Shown here piece after piece: positions 44,871 to 57,619 of a stretch of DNA of 64,000 bases. Both the position numbers and the translations under genes were made by a program. The notes under the pieces are model-generated. The model had not been told where the DNA came from. It was given only the letters and a program-made list of their open reading frames with translations, and did not search any database. The first letter of the stretch is position 1. Each line of letters starts with the position of its first letter. This stretch comes from Incurvaria masculella. Lineage: Eukaryota; Arthropoda; Insecta; Lepidoptera; Incurvariidae. The stretch covers positions 3,596,001 to 3,660,000 of the forward strand of contig OX335650.1 in NCBI GenBank assembly GCA_946894095.1, read 5' to 3'.

Positions 44871-44995
44871 CCCGGTTCCACCACCTCCAGCTACAAAAAT
44901 CCCAAAGTTATTTTTCAGTTACATCATACAAATATTGCATGTAGCCAAAAGTTAACTATCGGATTTCAGGTAACTGGAGGTGGTGAAAACAGGGG
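44871..44995. repeat. Short MITE with CCACCACCTCCAG termini, copy 1
   Basis: CCACCACCTCCAGCTACAAA at the left is mirrored by AACTGGAGGTGGTGAAAACA at the right. An inner palindrome surrounds CATACAAATATTGCATG. The second copy at 59716-59841 has the same interior. Confidence 0.7.
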
Positions 44996-45254
44996 TATAT
45001 CATGTACACGTGTTATGCGACGTCACTAAACATGCATTTGGATAAAACTACTATTAAGGCTACAGCTTAGCCACCGTAATGCTGGCAGAAAGAACATTTA
45101 CTTGCCATTTCTTAAAGAACATGAAAAAGGAATGGATCAGACATCCTGCAACCACGCGCACCAAACATTTTCTTCCATATTTTATTACAAACTGTGTCAA
45201 AGCGTTTGCGCCAATGTAAGTTTACCTACAAATTCGAATCATTCGAACACAGCC

Positions 45255-45487
45255 GAATGGCAAATTAAGTTTTGTCATTCCTTTTCGGCTCAATGCGATG
45301 TTACTAACCCGGGTGGGAACTACCCTACCACCTAGTAAGTAAGGAAGGGGACCTACAGTTTAACCTCGGTCAGCCTCAACAGTTGAAAACGGTCACCCAT
45401 CTAGAACCCAACTGCGCTCAGAGACGCTTACCTTCGCTTACTGAACGGCAAAGCGTCTCACCACTAGGCCGCCACAGATGCTGACGA
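45255..45487 (-). repeat. 5S-type SINE, head plus proximal body
   Basis: CTACCCTACCACCTAGTAAG and GGAAGGGGACCTACAGTTTA, then a diverged head (GGTCACCCATCTAGAACCC, CTCACCACTAGGCC). Orientation as at 5018; the distal body is absent or too worn to see. Confidence 0.62.
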
Positions 45488-45814
45488 ATTTCGTCCTAAC
45501 GAAACTGAAGTGTAGTGATTTTCCAATTAGGCGGGCACGTCCTTAATAAAACGTTGACGGGTCATACGAACGTTTGACAGCTTACGCATCGTAGCCATGA
45601 GCACGCAAAAGTTTTTATGCTAACGCTCACTGCGGTGCTCTTCAATTCTCCATACATTTGTAGTGTATTCCGTGACGCTAGTCACCCTGTTTGGCCTAAA
45701 CACTGAATTAACAACTGGGACTAGCCTTTCAGATCTTGCCACTTTACGTTAAGCATTTTACTTGTGTTCACTTTAGCGTGGTTTCAGCCGTCCATTTCAT
45801 ATTTTTTATATTTT

Positions 45815-45895
45815 TTACGTGACTGCACATGGATAGCTAATACCACACATACTGTCATGGTATTAGCCCAAAACACCATTTGGGGACTAGGTCTG
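45815..45895 (-). repeat. 5S-type SINE tail fragment
   Basis: ACGTGACTGCACATGGATAG and TACTGTCATGGTATTAGCCC match the 3' tail region. The rest is missing. Confidence 0.55.
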
Positions 45896-46359
45896 GATTA
45901 AGAATTAAGAAGGAGTTAAAAAGGAGGAGTCCGAAGCACAAACCACGAATCCCTTAGTCGGCTCTTATGACGCACGAAGAAATGCAGTGGGACGGCATTG
46001 TATTATTTCTAAGTGCCCACTATAAAAAAATTGCAACTATAATAATCTTATAACACCCCTTATTTTAGCATCGGAAGTTTAAAACAAGGAAAATTTTGAA
46101 CAAAATAGTGTTTGGAAATATTACAACTTCGATTATTAGTATGTCAGTTTTCTGTTTTATACCATAGTACTTACATGTGATAACTGTTAAAAAAAAATTA
46201 CTGGACCCAGAAAAAAAGTTGGACCTTTTGAGAAATACTGGATGGATGAACGTCAACCATTGAGGCTGGCCGTGGTTTTTTCCATTTAATGTACTTAAAT
46301 ATGAATCCACATATTTATATTAATAATCCTTAATTTGAAAAAGATGATTTTGTACGTAC

Positions 46360-46473
46360 GCGATGAATGCTGGTTAGCTGATGACGTAGATGGCTGCTGC
46401 TGCTGTCGTTGTTCTGGCGAAGGCTGCTCCGGTGGCTTCTCTAATGGCTGCACATCATACTCCCTTGCGGATT
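46360..46473 (-). CDS. Possible Pro/Gln-rich linker exon of the P-like element
   Basis: 114 bases between TTATCAG and GTACGT on the minus strand. It encodes SAREYDVQPLEKPPEQPSPE and a Gln run. Its entry phase matches the donor of the THAP-like exon at 46970, which supports one gene. The next acceptor could not be placed. Confidence 0.45.
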
Positions 46474-46969
46474 CTGATAAAGGATGTATGTACCACATGT
46501 ATAAACAGTTTAGAAATAGTATATTCATTTTTTTTCTCTGATAATTATATTAGGACTTGAGCCAGGTTTGGCTATGCCAGCCCCATAGTGACTGTCACAA
46601 TAATGAATTCCTTACTTCGTGGCTGGCCCAGAGCCTCATGGATTAAAAAAAAAACTATTGAACAAAACATTAAACCGTTGAAAACTGAAAAGCATAAAAT
46701 AACTTTTTAGGAATAATTTTAAGTCAGCTTTTTGAGTTGATTGCTTGGCGCCGCCTCAAAATTAGTTAAATTAGTTAAGGTTTGAGTTTCTAGCCAAAGC
46801 TCGAGGAGCATTTACTTCACACTGAACCTTGAAGGTCTGATGATGACCAGAAATGCTCGCGAGGTCTTCATGCAGCTCACAGAGCCACTAGTTAGTAGTA
46901 GTGGGATAGGCACCCGTCATAATATAGGAACGTATTTATTAGAAGTATATAAGTATTTAAGATACTCAC

Positions 46970-47144
46970 CCATTTCGGGAAATATTGTAGGAACCGCAGA
47001 ACTCTTCAAACGTATATTGACGTAGTCGTTACACCTCGTCGGCACTTTCGGAAACCGGTGAACAACTGTGTCCATACCAGTGTTTTTACAGCCTCGCACG
47101 GAACAAATGCTCTCATTCGGGCGATTTGGACGCCTCCACTCCAT
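46970..47144 (-). pseudogene. THAP-like first exon of the P-like element, internally shortened
   Basis: It begins MEWRRPNRPNESICSVRGC and has HRFPK followed quickly by RLKSSAVPTIFPE. C-x4-C, HRFPK and the closing AVPTIF are THAP zinc-finger hallmarks. The central part of the domain, with the invariant Trp and the second zinc pair (C-x2-H), is missing. The exon ends GAAATGG/GTGAGT. Such a domain should not fold around zinc or bind the element's ends. Confidence 0.6.
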
Positions 47145-48902
47145 GTTTTTGTGCTATTTTTCACTTGCTTTTGCTCAGAGTACGCAAATTAAAACACAAA
47201 ATGGCGGTTGGAAATTAAAATTCAACGATGCCATTGACATAAGACCGTCAATTATACCATGCGTAAGAAAAAGGCCTCCCGGTATTTTTCCCTAAATTAT
47301 TGGACAAATTCGACCAAAATTCCTTAAACATGCGGATGGTTACCGGTATAGCAATCATCTCCCCTGTCCCTTACAAATTAGATAAGAGGAAGTGAGAGAA
47401 GTCTACTTTCTACTTTTTGTATGGACTTCTGGGACTATGTAAGAACCTTTGAGGTTATGTTAACATTTGTTTTTTTTTGTTAATTCTTCCTTTAGGAAAG
47501 GCGAAGTACTTAACCATACTGCCATGTCATTAGTGATTTTCGATTTGTTTTCTTTTAAATATTCTTCACAGTTGATATTATAAATGAATATAGAGCTTCA
47601 TAGGTCATCAGTCACCACAGAATAATTAATAAAAATAGGGTCGTCAATGACAACTTGTCACTTCTATTTGTTTTCGCAAGAACTCTACATTCCGAAATGC
47701 GTACATTGCAAATATCGCATAGAAAGCGAATACATTGAATACTTGTATTCCGAATTGACATGACTGCTCATAGGCACAATCGCACGAAATCAAATGGGAA
47801 CGAATTTGAGCAGACATATGTGTCAGAGCCTATCCTAACAACCTCGAAATTGCCTTTTAAGTCTCGAGAGTGGTTATTTCAGGCCTGGAATTGTCTAACT
47901 AGACTCACAAACAGCGAAAGTCCTTCGTTATTTCAGAATACAAGTGCATACGATCAGAGAACTACAGATAAACACGCTTAATGACAGCTCGATGACAGCT
48001 ATTTGACAGCGTACACGGCGCACATGCTCTCAACCGTGCGCGTTTTGTACGATCTGTGTGCGGTCTAGAGTCACGTCCCTGATGTCAAAATGACGTTCAC
48101 AGGAGTGAATATAAGCATTTCGGAACGGTCGTGTACGCGTGCATTGTAGCATTCTCTCCAATGTACGCATTTCTGTACGCAGTGTATAGTCCCACATAGC
48201 ATATTTAGCTGACTGAGGGCACCACTGTCTTTTAAGAGTTACCACATGAAAAAAAATCCTCCATTGATCGGGAAAATATTTAGAGCCTGTTGTATGAAAA
48301 AAATTTGAGGAAATGAAAATTACTATTATAGGCGAATAATATTTTTAAAAATCTAACTAAATTATTATATTATTTATTTATTTATTTATTCAAATAAATA
48401 AATAAATAAATTAGACTTCAAACAGCATTTTTTTTATTTCGTTATAATCTTTAGAACAAGGAGTTTTTGAGTACCACTCGCGATATCATAAAACCACTAC
48501 TACTACTACCCTTCCGGGAAAACGGCGTGAAGATATGGATGTACGTATGTATGGCTAACCTGAACCACAAACATATCTTCACAAACGAATAATTACTTAA
48601 AAAAATACCTCAGCCTAAAATGAATAAGCAATGGGTAACTTGCATTGTTATAATGGGAACACATCCCCGTACCGCCGAGATTAACGTTCAAGATGGTGAC
48701 CGTTTAGTTCCGATTTTGACCCGCGCAAAATAAGCTATGTGGCACTATGTATTCGTTCGTATTCTGTCACAGAACATCTAATATTCAAACTTATTCTGTG
48801 AAATCAATTTACGTTTATAGGTTATGTGTTTGTCGCTTGTTAATCGATATTAAAAGGCTACAAGTTAAAAGCGACTAAAAGCTTGTTCCGGTTTTTATTA
48901 AT
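47145..48902. other. Upstream region of EMC10
   Basis: No supported gene. It holds a TTTATTTATT/AAATAAATAAAT palindromic microsatellite at 48370-48411 and sequence around 47640-48240 with repeated GACAGCT and CTGTCA words that may be an unrecognised element. Confidence 0.45.
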
Positions 48903-51900
48903 ATGCCATCAATAAGATTTACTCTGGCTCTAATATGCTCATCTCTTCTTTCAAAACAAGTTGTAAGTTAATTAATTTTTTTATTCTATTATAATATCAT
49001 CAATGTGAGCCACAGGCCTTCTGTGGTTCAAATTGTTTTACTATGTTTGATCTGAAAGCCAAGAACTACTTAACACAGTTAGTTAGAGGCTAGACCAACT
49101 TTGCTCTAATCGATTTTATCAATTGTGCCAGTGACATGATTTGGTAATATCAATGCCACGAACAGAAGCAATGTGAGAATATGTATACATTTAGACTCAA
49201 CTGTGGATCCAGGAGGTCCATTTGGCCCCTGAACTCAAGGATAATTCGCTTTATTTTGACCAATTCCAATGAACCTTTTTATCGGTCCTCCTGACAGCAA
49301 AACCCTCACTGACATTTTTCGGCTTTGCTTGATTATTGAAAATCGCTGCAGCAAAATCCCACCTCTTTAGTCTGCTTTCAGTAGCAAGTAGCGATTGTCA
49401 TTCCAGCTGAACTCGGGCTTAGTTAGTTAGTTAGTTGGGCAAAATGTTTTCCGCGCTAAGCCTACTTCACAGAGAGGCCATTGTGCGTAACAAAGGTGAC
49501 TATGTAAGCCATCCCAGCTCGTCCCAGAAGTCCAGCATACCCTTTACATTACCACAGGCCTCTGCAAGGGATCCCGGTGCTCCTAGGGTCTGCGCCCGAT
49601 GGTCGGCCACACTCTTGCACTCCAACAGTACATGGGCGGTTGTTTCCGTTGTCTCCATGCAGCCACGACATAGAGGGCTGTCCGTCACCCCCAGGTTATG
49701 GAGGTGCTTGTTGAGTGAACAATGTCCTGTCATTGTTCCCACCATTGTGCGTAGATCATTTCTTTTCAGATGCAACAGCTTGTGCGTGAGGCGCTTATTG
49801 AGGGATGGGATGACCTCTCTGGCCTGCCTGCAATCTACCAGGTGTTTCCATCCGGTATTGTGAAGCATCTTGGTTCTATCTTGTAGCCAGTTTTTGAGTT
49901 GACTAAATGGTATAGGCACTATCGGTTCTGGACCCATTAGTGCTGTACTGGATCCTCGTTTGGCCAGTTCATCTGCAGCGTCATTACCCACAGAGCCACT
50001 GTGTCCTCTTATCCACTGCAAAGTTACGTGATTGTTTCTCGCTACTTCTTCTAGGGCGCAATGACATTCTAGAATTAAGCCCGAGTTAACTTTGTTATTT
50101 TTCAGTGCGTTTAATACAGATGCGCTATCTGAGATAATTCTTATCTTATAGTTGTGCATCTTCCTGGTTTTGATTGCCTCTGCGGCTCGAATTATTCCCA
50201 CACATTCTGCCTGAAATATGGTGTTAAAGGCGCCTAGGGTTGTTGAGATGTTGATGTTCGCATCTCGGGAGAAGACACCCGCTCCAGTTCCCGAATTTGT
50301 TTTTGATCCATCTGTGTAGATTCGGATTTCTCTCACCCCTGATTGGTCTGCGAGTTCTTCCTTCAGTTGGATGTGATAGTTTCTTTTAAAGATATGGTTG
50401 GTAGAAATCTTGTCACAGATTGCCGAGAGCATGGGTACATGGTTCATGATTTCTGTCATAATCCGTGCGTGAGGGACTCCATGATTTTGTTTCCAGGTTC
50501 CTGCGGCTCTCAGCCGGAGAGCTGCTGTAGCGGCTTCCTGCTGAACATGCAGGTGTAGAGGTCTTAGATCTAGTATTACCTCTAGTGCCTGTGTAGGAGT
50601 TGTTCTCATGCAGCCTGTCGTTGCAACGCACGCAAGGCGTTGCAGACTTTGGAGTTTTGCTTTTACGGTGCTCAGTTCCGTCCTAGGCCACCATACTACT
50701 GCGCCGTAGGTTATGGTTGGTCGAATTACAGCAGTGTATAGCCAGAGTGTTATGGAGGGTTTTAAGCCCCATTTTTTCCCGAGCATCCTCTTGCACTGCC
50801 AGAAGGAGATGCACGCCTTCTTTGTTTTGTCTTCGAGATGTTTATTCCAGTTCATCTTGCTATCAAGGATTACACCCAGATATTTGACTTCTGTTGATAG
50901 GGATAATTCTATGCCAAAAAGTTTTGGCAGTTTCATGTCTTCTAACTTCCTCTTGTTCGTAAAGAGAATAAGTCCTGTTTTGTTTGGATTTACTGAGAGT
51001 GCATTCCCTTCACACCAGTTCTCTACGATTCTTAGAGCCGATCTCATTACGTTGAAAAGTACTTTTTCCGATTTGCCACTAATCAGAATCGTGATATCGT
51101 CTGCATAGCCAACAGTCTTATGTCCCTTTTCGTTTAGGCTCGTGATAAGACTGTCCACCACGATATTCCAGAGCAGGGGTGAAAGAACACCTCCCTGTGG
51201 ACAGCCTTTCGCCACTACTCCCCTCGTGGTACTATTTATTGTGAACTGTATGGCTCTTAACATAAGGAGATTTCTTATCCACCCCGAAATGGTCGGTGCA
51301 GCTCCAAATCTGTTAAGCGCCTGGCTTATGCTGTTAAAATTTGTTTTGTCGAAAGCCCCTTCAATATCTATGAAGACCCCTAGGGTGGAGCTTTAGTTTG
51401 AAAGTGCCAGTTCTATTTTGGTCACTACCTCGTGTAGAGCTGACTCAGTTGATCTTCCTGTTCTATATGCATGTTGGCTGGGATGAAGTGGTATGTCATT
51501 TAGAGTACCGTCCCTGAGATGTCTGTCTATCAGTCTTTCCAATGTCTTCAGCATGAAGGAGGTAAGGCTGATGGGTCTGTATGACTTTGCCTGTGTGTAG
51601 TCACTCTTTCCAGGTTTAGGTAAAAATACCACTTTCACTTCTCTCCACAGGCAAGGTATATAATTATGGGCCAAGCAGGCTCTGAAGATTTCCACAAGTT
51701 GGTCCGTAATTGTTGGTAGGCCCCATTGCAGTAGTGCAGGGCAGATGCCATCCAGGCCTGGTGATTTGAACGGTTGGAAGCTGTTGATTGCCCAAATAGC
51801 TTTCTCTTTTGTGACTACTTCGTTGGCTATTTGCCAGTCCGCAGTCTTTGGCTGTTTAAAGGTCTCCCCTGCCCATGTTTTGTCATCTGTTATCTTGCAG

Positions 51901-54900
51901 CCTGGGAAATGTGCTTCAAGAAGTGTTTTGCTGACTTCTTCATCATTGTTTGTATAGGATCCATCTGGTTTTTTTAGTGTTCCTATAGAGTGGTTTCCTT
52001 CGCTTGAGAGGAGCTTTTTTATTCTACTGGCCTCGCTTGTAGAGTTTATGTTTTCACAGAATCGTCGCCAGGTTTCCCTTTTGCGGAATCTGATCCGTTT
52101 CTTGTAGAAGTATTGGGCTTTCTTGTACGTGTCCCAGTCTTCTTCCACTCTAGTGTTTTTTGCCCGGTTGAACAGTCTCCTCAGGTTTTGCCTCAGCCCC
52201 TCAAGTTCTGGCCCCCACCAGTGATTTTTTCCCCATTGTTTGGGAGGCGTGAGTGGACATGATTGTTCATAACAGGTTGTTATATAGTTGGTTAGAATAC
52301 TTACATTGTGCTCAATGTTGCTAGCGTCATGGGTCATATCTTTAAGAGAAGATCCCAAGATTTGATGAATTTGGTCATTGAGAAGAGCTTTATACCTGGT
52401 TACGTCGGTTTTACGGGGGTTCCTCCTAGGTACCGGCTCGTGTGTATGTGCTGTTATTGTGTAACAGATTCGCATATGGTCCGAGAAGGATGGCTCCGGT
52501 GAAACTTGCCAGTCTGAAACAAGCTCTGCCGCCCCACTCGATGCCAGCGTGATGTCTATTATTGTTTGGTATCTGGAACTGACAAAGGTTGGCTCGGCGC
52601 CCACATTCAGTATTGACAGATTGGTGGTGAAGAGATACTCTGTGAGATGCTCACCTCTTTTGTTGGCTGATGCGCTGCCCCAGAGAGGATGATGGGCGTT
52701 GCAGTCTGCTGAGATGACGATGTCCCAGCTGTTCTCTTCGCAGTGCTGTACTAGCTCGGCCAGTTGCTTGGAGGGGATGTCCTCTTCTCCGGGCATGTAG
52801 ACCGAGGCTAGTACTAGCGAGGGTGTGTTCGGGCTGTTCTCAATTTTCACCGCTGTAATGTCTCTGGAACAGTACTGATTAATGAGAACAGCAGTTATAT
52901 TACGAGGCATGTAAATACAAGTAAGTGGATTTTGTACGGCGGTATTTAGCATTAACTTACCACCGATGTTGCCGAGACTCGGGCTTACGAGCCGGGTTCT
53001 CTCTTGAATATTGTTCCATTTTACCTTCTAAACAAAGTCCAACTACCTGCTCATGCGAAGGTCACATTAAGTAAATTTAAGGGCCATAAGATCCAATACT
53101 TCTCACTCAATAACTCAACTCCAATATTTTTGATGCAGATATTGACGGTATTGTTTGGACAGTTGAGCCAATGTGATTCCGATCGAAATCTTCGTATTAA
53201 TACAATTTTTTTTCTCGCTTTATCCTCTGGCTGATTTGGCTCCCGGTATGCAATGCTGCTGGTACCGGCAGTGTGAGCTTCACTGACGGTAGTGTGAGCT
53301 AGTCAGCTTAGTTACGGATTCGGGACAAGCAACTTTGAATGTTCGTTGCACTAAATGGCGTCCTATACACTAGGCCTATTCTTAGAGTGCCGTGCTCAGG
53401 AATCGGAGGTCCATGCTCAGGAAAGAGTAATCTCTCAGTCGGGAAAAACGCTGTTATAGTGGTTGTCAAAAAAATAACTAATGCTGTACGCATCTTATTA
53501 GTACTGGTCTGGTTCCTGAAGGTGAAAAGCGGTTCATGAGTGCCTCAAAATATAAGCCACAATATCCCATCTCTAGTAGCAAGCAGCCTGGATGAAATTG
53601 TTAAGATGCTACCAAAGATTGCTTCCAACCAACTTTGTCATGTATGGTAATATCCAAAAGTATATGAGTTTGCACCCATTTGAGAGCAAAAAACTGTAAA
53701 ACTTTGTTTGGTTCTTTGCAACAGTGACACAGATTTTTTTATGTGACTGGACATGGATGGTAAATACCACACCTACGTAATGATATTAGCCCAAACACCG
53801 AATTCCCGATGGAATTAGGTGGCATGCCGGGACGTTCCCTTTATGAGTACGGCTACATTGCTCAGGATGGAAAACACGGACATTAAATACGATGGTATTA
53901 ACTCAAGCAGCAGTAGTCATAGCCCTAGCAAGTAAGCAAGGTACGGTTTTAATTGGAATCCAAGCCACAAGCAACTAATCTCTTAGTCGCATCTTACAAC
54001 ATTCACGGGAATAAATGTGTCGGAACCACATGATGTGCCGTCTCCTTACAATGAAATCCCCTGGTAAATGTTTCAATGGTGATTTAATTTTGCAGTGGGC
54101 TGTAGACTACGATGGCTGGTTGAATATTGATATGCGACACAATTTGAACTGTGATGGTGAAAGTTTTTGCCCCCGTGGAAGTATCTCCGTAAAGAGTATC
54201 CGAATGGGAACATCCACCTTGGAACAAATTTCTTTCACGAGTTCTCATCTACGGAATCTAGAGGTAAGCAGCATGCATATTTCATTTGAATTAAATATTT
54301 ATGTCTACGCTTCAAAAATACAAAATCTTTGAAGCGAAGCTTCTTAACATAACTTTGGGTTCGGGAAGTTACTTGGAAGTGAAACTTCATTGGCTAGGAA
54401 GTGCAGACCTTTTGAGACATAATTTTGAGAGGGGCGAAGGAGGACAGGGGGGAAAGATTGGCAATTTGCAGCTTGCATGTTAAATAAGCCCCTGTGGTCG
54501 TAGAGTGTGAATCTGATGTCATTTTTAAACCGGCCAAGTGCGAGTCGGACTCACACATGAAAGGTTCCGTGCCATCGTTAAAGATTTAACACAAGAAAAT
54601 GAAACTAAAAAAAGGCATGGAATATTCATGTTAGATTATATGAAAAATGTGATATTTTGAACATATCGGGGGTGGGTTAAACCTGAAAAACTTTTAATGG
54701 TACGAAATCCTTTTTTTTGTCATAACATACTTCAGGCTGCAGGTGAAAGGAACATTTTATTAGAAAAAATTGCATGCATATTATAAAACCTTTGTATATT
54801 ATTTGTATTTTAACTCCATGGCCATCTTGGGAATATTACTGGCAGGCAACTTCAGCCCATTTTTGCCCTTTGAAATAAAGAGATTTTCCAACAGCTTTCT

Positions 54901-56779
54901 AGACCAAATCGTAGAGGACAGGCTAAGAATGGTTATTTTAAATCCTTTCAGTCATTGGCTGATGAAGATGGATTTTACACAATCAGAACAGTGGTGACGT
55001 CGGCAGACAACAAAGAAACCGAGTTCCTGTCATCAATGAAGGCCGCAGCTTACTTGGACAGTGGACTATCAGACGAGATCAACGCTTGGGTGACCCACAC
55101 TGGGGCCGTCATATCGGTCAGCTTCCAAGCAGCCAATTCCTCCAACCCAGTCAACCAACAGCTGAGCGAGCATAAAGTGTACTCCAAATTTTATCTTCGA
55201 CACATCGACCAAGCGCCTGTGTACGTATGACACTTTTTTATGCTAGTTTGAATGGGATCCTTTTTTGCTTTAGAAGGGAACATTATGAAAATGACCGCTA
55301 GTACTCTTGTACGAGATTTGTATGGTTAGCAATACAGCAGGTGGTTGAAATGCAAATTAGTAGATTCTAAGTATTTTTCTTCAATAAAAAAACACTGAGT
55401 TACTTTCTACATTGATGATTGCTATGTAAAGTAACAAATAAAACACTTACATTACCTTTAACCATACTGACAACCGGAGAGGAAAAATTTCACATCAATC
55501 TGAACATTGACACGAATACATCAGCTTTAAGCTACTACAGCCGTATTCAGAGAGAACCTGTCAAAACTTAGTATTAGATTAGCACCGGACTAACCATACA
55601 AAAAACTGGTTTAGTCTGGCGTATTAAAGTTAGTCCGCCCACTCTGAATACGGCTCCTAGGGTTTATGAATCAATACATAAATAATAAATGTTAACAAAA
55701 CTTAAATTGTGGTTCCACCGTAACCGATTCGGTCATCATGATTCACTTACAATCATCAGGAATCAAAGCCAGAAATCAGTTTGACTGTGTATACTTTGTT
55801 ACATGTGGTAGGCCCGACACGGCCACCTATATCCAAAAGCTGGAACGAGAGAGGGAAGCCAGGGAGAAAGGAGAGTTCAAGGACAACCGCTCATTTCTTG
55901 CTAAATATGTAAGTAAAGTAATTTTATTGCCATGATTTGAATATTTACTGCTGGCAATGTTTTTTGGCGGTTCTTTGTGTATATGTTACGGTTAAAGTCC
56001 GAAATATTTTTTCCTTGGAGGTAACATAGATTTTCAAGGTATGCCCGTGTAGAGTGCACTAATGTCTATTTTATGGTAAGAAAAAAATAACCTAAAACAT
56101 TTTTTTTTCATATAAAAACAAATAAAAACCATTTCAACGTTCTGTTTTTTTTTCTTGAACTCTTAATTAGTGTACTCAACATGGGTACAGATGTTGAAAA
56201 CCAATAAACTTCAAGGAATACATATTTTTGGACTTAAACCAACATTGCATTTTAAACATAATATATGCACGAAAATGGAGAAAATAAACTAACTATACTG
56301 TGGTACTAAAATTGTGGGCAAAACATTGTCACTTTGTATGGGGTAGAACCTACGAAAGAGAAAAGGAAGAAGTGATATGTTAGGTATTATTATAATCTGG
56401 CTGCACATCACGCGCCTTACAATCCAACCAACACCGTCCGTCCAAGTCAGTTCCCAACAGTACAAAGTCTGCAACAATGTTAAAGTTGGGTTGATCGTTT
56501 TAGAAAATTGGCACCAGTGGGTCTCATTGTAGGCATGTTATATGACCACATCTACTGACTCTTGATCTGAGGCTAGAACAGAACCATCCAAATCAAACTA
56601 TATAAGTGGAAAAAGGAAATTCTCTCATGATCTTTGAAACAGACAAATTTTGAATTTCGATAATTGAATACAAACTTATTCAAAAATGTTGTTCACAGTG
56701 GATGTATATCGTGCCTGTCGCTATCTTCGTGATGATCTCGGGAGCCGCAAATCCAGAACCTGCAGCTGCCGCCCGATAA
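48903..56779 (+). CDS. EMC10: ER membrane protein complex subunit 10
   Basis: Lumenal subunit of the EMC insertase, which places transmembrane segments in the ER. Exons: 48903-48962, 54096-54263, 54952-55220, 55812-55908, 56699-56779. They sum to 675 nt (224 residues plus TAA) with all phases agreeing. Exon 1 is a signal peptide (MPSIRFTLALICSSLLSKQV). SFCPRGSISVKSIRMG and YIQKLERERE are family blocks. The end is FLAKYWMYIVPVAIFVMISG, the single C-terminal membrane helix next to the family's KYWMYI motif. The 5.1-kb first intron holds an antisense LINE and SINE copies. Confidence 0.92.
49422..52976 (-). mobile_element. 5'-truncated non-LTR retrotransposon (EN-RT-RNase H type)
   Basis: An 11-bp direct repeat, ACTCGGGCTTA, at 49411-49421 and 52977-52987 marks the insertion. 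The 3' end is a (TTAG/AACT)n microsatellite of about four units with a very short 3' UTR. The 5' end is cut inside the endonuclease domain. Position of RNase H after RT and the CCHC-like C-terminus place it in the I/R1-like group of LINEs; the exact clade is not resolved. Inserted antisense in EMC10 intron 1. Confidence 0.9.
49500..52976 (-). pseudogene. LINE Pol protein with one in-frame stop
   Basis: One reading frame on the minus strand: endonuclease (ISADCNAHHPLWG, FSDHMRICYTI), reverse transcriptase (FLPKPGKSDY, YRPISLTSFMLKTLERL, CPQGGVLSPLLW, YADD at the catalytic site), RNase H (IYTDGSKTNSG, SDSASVLNALK, WIRGHSGSVGNDAADELAKR) and a C-terminal knuckle (CRGCMETTETTAHVLLEC). A TAA at 51393-51395 interrupts it just before RT motif A (FIDIEGAFD). 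The halves on each side are in the same frame with no other break, so inactivation is recent or slight. Its loss of the 5' end would anyway prevent autonomous movement. Confidence 0.9.
53733..54012 (-). repeat. 5S-type SINE body, AATTCC subfamily
   Basis: T run, GTGACTGGACATGGATGG, ATTCCCGATGGAATTAGGTG and GATGGAAAACACGGAC. The 5S head is missing and part of the body is deleted. It ends about 80 bases before EMC10 exon 2. Confidence 0.6.
54527..54610 (+). repeat. Truncated copy of the 36118 dispersed repeat
   Basis: GGCCAAGTGCGAGTCGGACT, GGTTCCGTGCCATCG and AAGATTTAACACAAGAAAA match the left end of 36118-36420. It is lost after about 85 bases. In EMC10 intron 2. Confidence 0.6.
55539..55655. 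repeat. MITE with 14-bp perfect terminal inverted repeats
   Basis: AGCCGTATTCAGAG at 55539-55552 is exactly inverted as CTCTGAATACGGCT at 55642-55655. Interior palindromic words GGACTAACC and GTTAGTCC extend the hairpin. A broken copy is at 25796. In EMC10 intron 3. Confidence 0.75.
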
Positions 56780-57600
56780 ACCGATCTGCCTTCATTTCCA
56801 AGCAACATTGTCATAATTTCATCAGGGACAAGAGTATTTTATTTAGAACAGGAGTTTACTCCTCACCTGTCACATGTGCGGAAAGATGCATATGTTGCGT
56901 TAACGTTATATGGGGCTTAAAGATCTTTTGTCTTCTTCATTAAAAAAACTGCTTATAGTATAACTAGAATATGTTATACCAGTTTTGTCTTGCGAAGTCT
57001 CCTGACACTTGACTGTATAACATAAGGTGATACTTGTTCGAGTTTGTGACCACACGTCTAATACATCATCGTCGCCACTAAACACATCAAACACATTGGT
57101 ACTCGTAAGAATCAATTTTGTAAGACGAGTCGGTGTATACTCTGGGCAAATCATGGTGAAACAATAACCCTTGACTCTGATTGGGCCGAGAGATCTATGG
57201 GAAAAAAAAACCTTGCAAATGGCGAACATGTTTTAACATTAAATTTGCCATAGCACCATTCCTGCATATTTCGTAGGGTTAAGTAACTAACTTCATGCTG
57301 TGAAACATGTCTGAGAACTCTGAAATGGCTGTTATATCTGAATTATGGTATAAAATAGTTATAACAATCATAAGCTTTTCCCCGACTGGGTGTTCTGCTC
57401 CATCGCCAAATCCATGAATGGTATTGCTCATATAGTCATCCCGTTTATGAAGAATGGCCTAAAAAAACGTATCCTGCGCTGAGTGTAAAAATTGGCCAAC
57501 GAAATGTATATCGTGTGTGGTGTTCAGGGCTAAACTCCTTGCAAAATGTATTTATTTATAATCACTAGCAGCTTAAAGCTGATGCGTGCATTGGTTGAGT
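56780..57600. other. Downstream of EMC10, no supported gene
   Basis: ATTAAA near 56937 could be the EMC10 polyadenylation signal. A 107-codon minus-strand open frame (57229-56906) has normal-looking composition but no recognisable motif and no splice support. Confidence 0.4.
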
Positions 57601-57619
57601 GCACTATTTTGTTATTAAA

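Noticed and set aside
48030..48245. 71-codon minus-strand frame containing CERHF, reminiscent of the missing THAP C-x2-H
   Set aside because: It lies upstream of the THAP-like exon in the wrong order, has no splice support, and its surroundings look like non-coding repeat.
56906..57229. 107-codon minus-strand open frame downstream of EMC10
   Set aside because: No recognisable motif, no start context or splice evidence, and a length not unusual for this much sequence. Left unassigned.
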